This document shows, piece after piece, positions 5,196 to 10,360 of a stretch of 10,360 bases of DNA; the first letter of the stretch is position 1, and every line of letters begins with the position of its first letter. The notes below the pieces were generated by a model. It was not told the DNA's origin. It made no database searches and saw only the letters and a program-made list of their open reading frames with translations. The position numbers were made by a program, and so were the translations under genes. Source of the DNA: Geobacter sp. (lineage in GTDB: Bacteria; Desulfobacterota; Desulfuromonadia; Geobacterales; Geobacteraceae); the NCBI GenBank assembly GCA_003857395.1, contig RPRC01000211.1:1-10360 (forward strand), given 5' to 3'.

Positions 5196-6560
5196 TCACT
5201 GCAGACAGTTAAATAATCCCATGCACCAGAAACAGTCCCCGCAAGGGATCTTATTTGTATAGCAATCCTGCTCAAACTCTTCAGCATAGAGATATTCGCA
5301 GGGAATCAAATTACAATTGGAACAGACTGGGTATTCGTTTCGCAGCACCTCGTCCCGAAAAGACAGAAACGCCCCATTATTCCAAATAGCATGAATTCCT
5401 TCATCGGCAACATTCCCGAATTCCTTCGGCGCAACATACTTCTTACGTCCAGCAAAATGGCAAATGAAACGATGCCATAAAAAATAGCAGGGATGGACTG
5501 CTCCGTCCCAGGCAACAAACGCTCCACCACTTTCAATGAAGTCGCAGCGACGATCAATATTCGGGGAGACACCGGGAAGTTTCAACTGAAGACCGGTCTC
5601 GTCAGCCACGGATTGCGCAGCGGCAAATATTTCTTTCACCCTCTGAACCTTTTCTTCGTCCAAAGCAAGAAGATTTTTCACATGCAGGAAAATATCCTTC
5701 GAGCGAGCCTCTTCCATCATCTCAGTGACAAAATCGACCACCCTCTGCTCCTCCGGTGTTCTGACATACTTGCAGAAACAGAGATAAAAATAGTTTTTAA
5801 TATCAATCCCTTTTCTCTCCGCCTTTCTTTTCCAGGTCAGAAACAGCTCAATAGCCTGGTCTGTATTCGAATCATACGCGGCTTGAGAGACATGATCCGC
5901 ATCATAGGGCAGAAGATGGCTCACAAGCGCAAAATTTGCGCCTCGAGAAGCTGACCATCGCAGGACATCCGGCAATTGGTGAATATTGTCGCGCATAACA
6001 ACAAACTCGACGCCAACCTGAAGGGTAGAATCAGTCACCCTTTTTTTCGCTCGTGCTAGAGCAACAAAGGCACGATCAAGGTCATCAACCTCTCCTCCTT
6101 CACGCAGCTTCCTGAAGGTCTCCGGGCAGATTGCATCCAGAGAAAGACATATCTTATCGAGGCCGGCCGCAAGGAGAGAAACGGCTCGACTCTCATTGAG
6201 CAAGAGACCATTCGATTGGAATCCGACCCAACCTTCTGCAGGCATCACACTCTTGGCAATCCGGATAAACTCCTCGAGATCGGGATGGAGCAACGACTCT
6301 CCAATACCGTTAAGGATGACTGCCTCGGCATGTGAGAAGGCAGGAGAGAGGGCAAGAAAAGTTTCCCTCGACATATCGCCTTCTATAACACCATTTCCCC
6401 ACGACTGTTTCACACACATCTGACACGAAAGGTTGCATCGTGTGGTTAGTTCAATAAAAAGTTTCGATGGATATTCTCGAAAAGCAGGAATCGGCACTCT
6501 CATCGCGCCTTCGTCCATTGTGGGCGTCTCGATCGGTTTCACGTTGATAGATAAAGTCAC
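5196..6560 (-). CDS. Radical SAM/SPASM domain protein, putative maturase
   Basis: The 454-residue product has a radical SAM core starting about residue 33, with the [4Fe-4S]/SAM motif CNLSCQMC (Cys42, Cys46, Cys49) and GIGESLLHPD (85-94) as the GGE-like strand. An auxiliary-cluster SPASM-like region follows: Cys339, GGAFVAWDGAVHPCYF (345-360, Cys358), then a dense series Cys413, 416, 421, 433, 440, 443, 446 and 452, ending CGDCFWCMGLFNCLQ. This end resembles a family I remember as putative metalloenzyme maturases in Geobacter-like bacteria; I cannot confirm that here. Members with SPASM domains usually modify peptides or proteins. No precursor peptide or partner enzyme lies in the window. Start is GTG 6558-6560, ten bases after GAGGGG (6571-6576). 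A later ATG at residue 15 is possible. The gene is monocistronic, with a terminator after it. Confidence 0.88.
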   Translation of the reverse strand: MTLSINVKPIETPTMDEGAMRVPIPAFREYPSKLFIELTTRCNLSCQMCVKQSWGNGVIEGDMSRETFLALSPAFSHAEAVILNGIGESLLHPDLEEFIRIAKSVMPAEGWVGFQSNGLLLNESRAVSLLAAGLDKICLSLDAICPETFRKLREGGEVDDLDRAFVALARAKKRVTDSTLQVGVEFVVMRDNIHQLPDVLRWSASRGANFALVSHLLPYDADHVSQAAYDSNTDQAIELFLTWKRKAERKGIDIKNYFYLCFCKYVRTPEEQRVVDFVTEMMEEARSKDIFLHVKNLLALDEEKVQRVKEIFAAAQSVADETGLQLKLPGVSPNIDRRCDFIESGGAFVAWDGAVHPCYFLWHRFICHFAGRKKYVAPKEFGNVADEGIHAIWNNGAFLSFRDEVLRNEYPVCSNCNLIPCEYLYAEEFEQDCYTNKIPCGDCFWCMGLFNCLQ

Positions 6561-6707
6561 TTGCTCATTGCCCCTCTACTTTATATAGTACTTGCGGTTT
6601 CCCCGTAGCATATTTCTACATCTTCCTGTCAGCTCACCTCTGCATTGTAATACGGAAAATGCGACTGACTCTACAAAAAAAGTATAGCGATGACGAAAAA
6701 AATCCGG

Positions 6708-6881
6708 CTAGAATTCTTTCCTGAATTTCATCAGCAAATACAAGCAACCAACGCCAATGCCCGCCAGGAAAATATCTCGTATCCAGGGAATTGGGCGATT
6801 CAGGCCGGATGCCCATACGGGCTCCAGGAAAGCCGCACAAAGAAAACCTATTGCACCTGAAGAAAGTACATATTTAATCAT
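6708..6881 (-). CDS. Small membrane protein coupled to pabBC (57 aa)
   Basis: This 57-residue protein has two probable membrane helices, near residues 4-26 (YVLSSGAIGFLCAAFLEPVW) and 38-53 (DIFLAGIGVGCLYLLMKF). A short NRPIPWIRD loop separates them and the tail is basic (KFRKEF). I do not recognise it. Evidence that it is real: its ATG overlaps the pabBC stop as ATGA, AGAGGAG at 6889-6895 is seven bases ahead, and composition changes cleanly to a membrane-protein pattern. The frame stays open 12 codons further upstream, inside pabBC, but has no ribosome site there. With both loops short it may be a hairpin with its ends on the same side. It is the last gene of the dtd-TIGR02757-pabBC operon. 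Its function is unknown, and nothing ties it chemically to folate synthesis. Confidence 0.7.
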   Translation of the reverse strand: MIKYVLSSGAIGFLCAAFLEPVWASGLNRPIPWIRDIFLAGIGVGCLYLLMKFRKEF

Positions 6882-8653
6882 CGCAGCGCTCCTCTGAAAA
6901 GGCTGGCCCGTCTCCATTTGCGTACCGAATTTATAAGATAAATTTCATCGGCCTGCTCCACATCAGCAGGCATGATGACCCCTTCCGTTACTTCTCCCGT
7001 CTCAAGAAGCTGTGCACGCAAGGTGCCAGGAAGAAGGCCGCAGTTTACTGGCGGAGTCAGCAGAATACCGTCTTTACGGATCACGATAGTATTGTTGGCC
7101 CCCTCTGTTATCTCGCCCTTTTCATTGCAAAAAATGACATCCACACAATCAGGCTTCTTTTCCAATTCAAAACGATACATTTCCCGGTTGCTCGTTTTGT
7201 GATACAGAAAGCGGTTTGAGGAATCTACTGCCTGGTCAGCAAACGTTATCCAGGAAGTGGGACAGCTTGTGGAAGCAACGAGCAGATCAACCTCAACGGT
7301 AAACGAGCCGTCTCTCGACAGGAGAAGCCGCACCTTTGAACTTTCTGAAATAGCTTGAGAGTATTCTTCAAGACTCGTTCGCACTGATTCGAGATCAAAC
7401 TGGAAACCGAAATACCGGGCAGAGCATTCAAGCCTGTCTATATGTTTTTCCAGAAGAAAATACCCTGAACCTTTCTCAAAGAGGAGGGATTCAATGAGTT
7501 TGAAATCAGGCTGCGCTTTTTGCGCAAAAATACCTTTTGCCAGACATTCCTCGAATTCCGCATCCGGGGAAGAATACCAGGTTATACCGCTCCCGACCCC
7601 CAAAGTTCCAGTCCCGGAATCCTTTTCGATGATAACGGTTCGGATTGCCACACTGAATACCGCCTGTCTCATTTCAGGAGAAATGTATCCGATACAACCG
7701 GTGTAAAGACCTCGGGGGATGTCCTCCATCTCTGCGATAATTTCCATGGATCTTTTCTTCGGAGCCCCGGTGATCGAACCGCAAGGGAATAGGGCTCGAA
7801 AAATATCTACCAAGCCGACATCCGATCTCAGACGGGAAGAAATAGTAGATGTCATCTGGTGAACGGTTTCGAGTGTTTCCACATCAAACAGTGATTTTAC
7901 GGTAACCGAGCCATTTTCAGAAATTCGTCCCAAGTCATTGCGCAATAAATCTACAATCATGAGGTTTTCGGCCAGCTCTTTTTCATCCCGCTTCAACAAC
8001 GCAGCAATTTCTTGATCCTCATGGGAACTCTTTCCTCTGCAGGCCGTCCCTTTCATTGGACGAACAGTCATGACACCCTGATCCAGCTGAAAAAAGAGTT
8101 CCGGTGACGTTGAAAGAATGCAGTATTGGTCCAAGTCAAAAAAAGCCGAATAGGGGGTTGCCTGAGCCCGGTACAAGTCGTGAAAAAAAGATTGAACATC
8201 ACCGCGAAAGGAACTGTGCTGCTGAAGTGTATAGTTGACCTGGTAACAATCTCCGGCTCCAATGTAGGCCTTTATCTTCTCAATGGCTTGCCGGTACTCT
8301 TCCCTCGAAATAGCCGACTGCCAACCGGACATTTCATAGCAAACTTGGTTCGCAGTTTCCGGAAATTCTTGCGCTGACTGTAAATGACGCTCGCGAAATA
8401 CCCCAAACCATACGAGGGGAAAACTTGAGGGCATTTTCACCGTCAATGATCGATCAAGGGCAGCAGCAGCTTCATACGACAGAAATCCAACGACATAGTA
8501 TCCCGCATTTACAGCCGCTTCAATTTTTAGCAAGGCAGGGACAACCTCCGCCTCTTCATAAGCTGATATTTCTCCTTCAAATCCACCAAATCGGTAAAAT
8601 CCCGGCTCCTGTTCAGGATTTGTCCTGAAGATCATTTCCACTGCGTGGCTCAT
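6878..8653 (-). CDS. pabBC: Bifunctional aminodeoxychorismate synthase I / aminodeoxychorismate lyase
   Basis: The 591-residue product fuses PabB (about 1-380) to PabC (about 385-591), two consecutive steps from chorismate to p-aminobenzoate for folate. PabB motifs: GDCYQVNYT (134-142), SPELFF (183-188), PMKGTACRG (199-207), ENLMIVDLLRNDLGRI (229-244), CGSITGAPK (291-299) and GCIGYI (319-324). Lys201 in PMKGT marks PabB; TrpE has Ala there. PabC motifs: LEKHIDRLECSARYFGF (401-417), the likely pyridoxal-phosphate lysine Lys486 in YHKTSNR, GEITEGANNTI (513-523) and GLLPGTLR (539-546). Ammonia comes from PabA, whose gene is not in the window. I chose ATG 8653 over an in-frame TTG at 8671: it overlaps the upstream stop as ATGA, and GGAG lies ten bases ahead. 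Its own stop overlaps the next ATG. Confidence 0.95.
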   Translation of the reverse strand: MSHAVEMIFRTNPEQEPGFYRFGGFEGEISAYEEAEVVPALLKIEAAVNAGYYVVGFLSYEAAAALDRSLTVKMPSSFPLVWFGVFRERHLQSAQEFPETANQVCYEMSGWQSAISREEYRQAIEKIKAYIGAGDCYQVNYTLQQHSSFRGDVQSFFHDLYRAQATPYSAFFDLDQYCILSTSPELFFQLDQGVMTVRPMKGTACRGKSSHEDQEIAALLKRDEKELAENLMIVDLLRNDLGRISENGSVTVKSLFDVETLETVHQMTSTISSRLRSDVGLVDIFRALFPCGSITGAPKKRSMEIIAEMEDIPRGLYTGCIGYISPEMRQAVFSVAIRTVIIEKDSGTGTLGVGSGITWYSSPDAEFEECLAKGIFAQKAQPDFKLIESLLFEKGSGYFLLEKHIDRLECSARYFGFQFDLESVRTSLEEYSQAISESSKVRLLLSRDGSFTVEVDLLVASTSCPTSWITFADQAVDSSNRFLYHKTSNREMYRFELEKKPDCVDVIFCNEKGEITEGANNTIVIRKDGILLTPPVNCGLLPGTLRAQLLETGEVTEGVIMPADVEQADEIYLINSVRKWRRASLFRGALR

Positions 8654-9501
8654 TTCTGGTTCTCTCCACAAATATCAAAGATGGCGCACGACTGACATGC
8701 CTCCCGAATCGTACCGCGACATCCCTCAGAGATACCAATATGGCAAAGAGAGAAATCATATTTCACCGGGTCAGCTGAATCAAACGTTTTCAATGCAGCA
8801 GTAATTTCCTGTGCCATCCGCCAATCAGCCTGCTTGCGCTGAGTTAAACCGAGGAATCGAGAGATCCTTTGAATATGCGCATCAACAGGAATAATCAGTT
8901 TTCCCGGAGGGATCGTCTTCCATAAGCCAAGGTCGATGCCATCGGCAGGCCTCACCATCCAGCGTAAAAACATGCAGAGCCGTTTGCAGGCACTTCCAGA
9001 CGACGGCGAAGGAAAAAAGAATGGAAAATGTGAATCCGGTGGGATACCTTTTGATCCATATACGGCAGAATAGTCCATATGGAGAATGGAAGAAGTAAAA
9101 CCGACAAGGCATGAGGTAAGATCTCCATCCTGTTGGTCATAAAAACGCAGAAAATAATCCCCAATGGATCCTGCCTGTTCAATCATGGTTTTAATTGCCA
9201 GAAAAAGCGCTGAGAGATCCAGATCATCATTGAAACGATGCTTGAAACCCTTCAGTAGCTTCGTTCCTGAGGCGGGATCAAAGGATTCGATGAACTGGAG
9301 GGGAGACGGTGTTACTATGGCCAGTATTTTTTCTACACTTCGTTTGATCGAGTTTACCTTACCATAGGCTAAGGACGACGCGATCAGCCCAACTATTTCC
9401 TGATCTATCGTGCAGGTGTAACGATGACAGAACAAGAGGGGATCATTTTGCAGATAAAGAGGTGAACGACAGGCATAAAGATTGTCAAGAATGGTCTTCA
9501 T
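8650..9501 (-). CDS. TIGR02757 family HhH-GPD-like [4Fe-4S] protein
   Basis: From ATG 9501 the product has 283 residues; an upstream ATG at 9567, directly abutting the dtd stop, would give 305. Family features from the N-terminus: LDNLYACRSPLYLQNDPLLF, HRY, DQEIVGLIASSLAYGKV, later LIIPVDAHIQRISRFLGL, and the end SLCHIGISEGC. Four cysteines in C-x7-C-x2-C-x5-C at the C-terminus resemble the endonuclease III iron-sulphur loop. PVDAHIQR resembles the endonuclease III segment with the catalytic Asp, but the LPGVGxxTA hairpin is not obvious. This fits TIGR02757 (DUF2400), whose function is unknown to me; a DNA-lesion or nucleic-acid role is only an inference. I prefer 9501 because family members start near LDxLY. 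No good ribosome site marks either start. The stop overlaps pabBC as ATGA. Confidence 0.85.
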   Translation of the reverse strand: MKTILDNLYACRSPLYLQNDPLLFCHRYTCTIDQEIVGLIASSLAYGKVNSIKRSVEKILAIVTPSPLQFIESFDPASGTKLLKGFKHRFNDDLDLSALFLAIKTMIEQAGSIGDYFLRFYDQQDGDLTSCLVGFTSSILHMDYSAVYGSKGIPPDSHFPFFFPSPSSGSACKRLCMFLRWMVRPADGIDLGLWKTIPPGKLIIPVDAHIQRISRFLGLTQRKQADWRMAQEITAALKTFDSADPVKYDFSLCHIGISEGCRGTIREACQSCAIFDICGENQK

Positions 9502-9567
9502 GTGCGCCAACTTTCCACTCTGCAGTTGCAAAAAGCCGGCAGATTTTGTCCTGTAGTCATTTCTCAT

Positions 9568-10029
9568 CTAACGGCCAAGTTTCTTTCTCATCCGGGTGTC
9601 GATAACAAAAGTTACAGGACCATCGTTAATCAGACTAACTTGCATATCTGCCTGAAAAACCCCTGTGGCGACTGGACAGCCGAGACTTTTCAATTCTGAC
9701 ACGGAAAATTCATATAAAATATTTGCCTGATCAGGTAATGCAGCGGTATCAAAAGACGGACGCCGCCCCTTGCTGCAATTACCGGCCAGGGTAAACTGTG
9801 AGACAACAAGGATTGCGCCATCAACATCTAGAACAGATAGGTTCATTTTCCCGTGATTATCTTCGAATATCCGGAGATGAACAATTTTAGACATCAACCA
9901 GGAAGCATCATCCGTTGTATCACCCTTCTCTACGCCGAGAAGCATGACGATCCCTTTATCAATCTTTCCAACCTTTTCACCATCAATCTCTACAGAGGCT
10001 TTTAAAACTCGCTGAATTACTGCTTTCAT
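9568..10029 (-). CDS. dtd: D-aminoacyl-tRNA deacylase
   Basis: The 153-residue product is full length for DTD, a homodimeric cytoplasmic enzyme that removes D-amino acids (and glycine) mischarged on tRNA. It begins [17 protein letters not shown] and holds both signature motifs: SQFTLAG at 77-83 with the conserved Thr80, and NDGPVTF at 135-141 with the Gly-cisPro pair (137-138) that rejects L-amino acids. [14 protein letters not shown] (53-66) and RRPSFDTA (89-96) are also usual. GAGGAG at 10042-10047 lies 12 bases before the ATG, a slightly long gap. It is the first gene of the leftward operon. The next reading frame opens at the base after its TAG stop, suggesting reinitiation. The operon begins about 180 bases downstream of a 5S rRNA terminator and probably has its own promoter. 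Confidence 0.95.
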   Translation of the reverse strand: MKAVIQRVLKASVEIDGEKVGKIDKGIVMLLGVEKGDTTDDASWLMSKIVHLRIFEDNHGKMNLSVLDVDGAILVVSQFTLAGNCSKGRRPSFDTAALPDQANILYEFSVSELKSLGCPVATGVFQADMQVSLINDGPVTFVIDTRMRKKLGR

Positions 10030-10116
10030 TGCTGTGGAATTCTCCTCTCAGGGACCCAGGTCATGAAAAAACCCATTCTTCCTAGTATGAGAAGAGCGGG
10101 CATTGTCTTTAGTAAA

Positions 10117-10146
10117 ACCATACCAGAAACAAGTGCTTATAAACAA
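10117..10146 (-). promoter_or_regulatory. Possible promoter of the dtd operon
   Basis: On the minus strand TTGTTT (10141-10146) is followed after 18 bases by TATGGT (10117-10122), preceded by TGG as in extended -10 promoters. The hexamer matches are modest (three and four of six). Other A/T-rich combinations in 10120-10165 (for example TATAAG nearby) are nearly as good, so the exact site is uncertain. Confidence 0.3.
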
Positions 10147-10208
10147 GTTAATACAGGTTCGAGCAAAGCAACTTTGTGACACACTAGAGAAACAAGGTAT
10201 TCAAGACG

Positions 10209-10247
10209 CCAAAAAGCCCCATCTCTTTATGAGATGAGGCTTTTTGG
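10209..10247 (-). terminator. Intrinsic terminator of the rRNA operon
   Basis: A 17-base-pair stem has arms 10209-10225 and 10231-10247 around a five-base loop. On the minus strand it reads CCAAAAAGCC..., then ...GGGGCTTTTTGG, with a single G-U pair that would be a mismatch in plus-strand RNA. The T5 run is within the 3' arm. It lies about ten bases beyond the 5S rRNA 3' end, as expected for the end of an rrn operon. Confidence 0.9.
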
Positions 10248-10255
10248 TAAAAGAT

Positions 10256-10360
<105 letters not shown>

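Noticed and set aside
5027..5287. 86-codon minus-strand frame between the radical SAM and sigma genes, considered as a precursor peptide
   Set aside because: It overlaps the end of the radical SAM gene in another frame, runs through the terminator hairpin, and lacks a leader/core layout.
10156..10164. GGTTCGAGC, resembling a tRNA T-loop
   Set aside because: The flanks do not form a T-stem, and no acceptor, D or anticodon arm is found around it.

Overview
The window looks like chromosomal DNA from a Gram-negative bacterium, most likely a Desulfobacterota/Desulfuromonadales (Geobacter- or Pelobacter-like) species. The grounds are the gene set: a PabB-PabC fusion, a TIGR02757-type protein, a radical SAM/SPASM protein of a kind I associate with Geobacter-like bacteria, SfsA, and a sigma factor/DUF3619-like/DUF3106 operon. 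The taxonomic guess is an inference from remembered family distributions, not a computed result. I see no insertion sequence, phage gene, CRISPR array or tRNA.

Left part (1-3525). A fatty-acid or polyketide-type pair is read leftward from a good promoter at 936-965: FabG-like reductase, then the first 40 codons of a beta-ketoacyl-ACP synthase cut by the window edge. Divergently, from a strong sigma70-type promoter at 1035-1063, runs a gene for an ADP-ribose pyrophosphatase that is unusually like animal NUDT9. A six-helix membrane protein of unknown function and sfsA follow on the same strand, with a weak terminator after sfsA.

Middle (3524-6560), all on the minus strand. A three-gene operon encodes an ECF-like sigma factor, a one-helix DUF3619-like membrane protein and an exported DUF3106 protein built of 18-residue repeats. 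The sigma gene appears to start at a CTG behind a perfect GGAGG. The arrangement suggests an envelope-sensing regulatory unit. Upstream lies a single-gene unit for a radical SAM/SPASM enzyme, closed by its own intrinsic terminator (5136-5161).

Right part (6708-10360), also minus strand. A 5S rRNA (the end of an rRNA operon, cut by the window edge) finishes at a 17-bp hairpin terminator. About 180 bases later an operon starts: dtd (D-aminoacyl-tRNA deacylase), a TIGR02757 HhH-GPD-like Fe-S protein, the bifunctional pabBC gene for p-aminobenzoate synthesis, and an overlooked 57-residue membrane protein. The last two junctions are ATGA overlaps, and the TIGR02757 reading frame opens directly at the dtd stop.

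No stretch over 300 bases lacks a gene. The longest gaps are 893-1119 (divergent promoters), about 155 bases at 5041-5195 (terminator plus sigma operon leader), 6561-6707 (leader of the radical SAM gene, no convincing promoter found) and about 180 bases at 10030-10208 (dtd leader).
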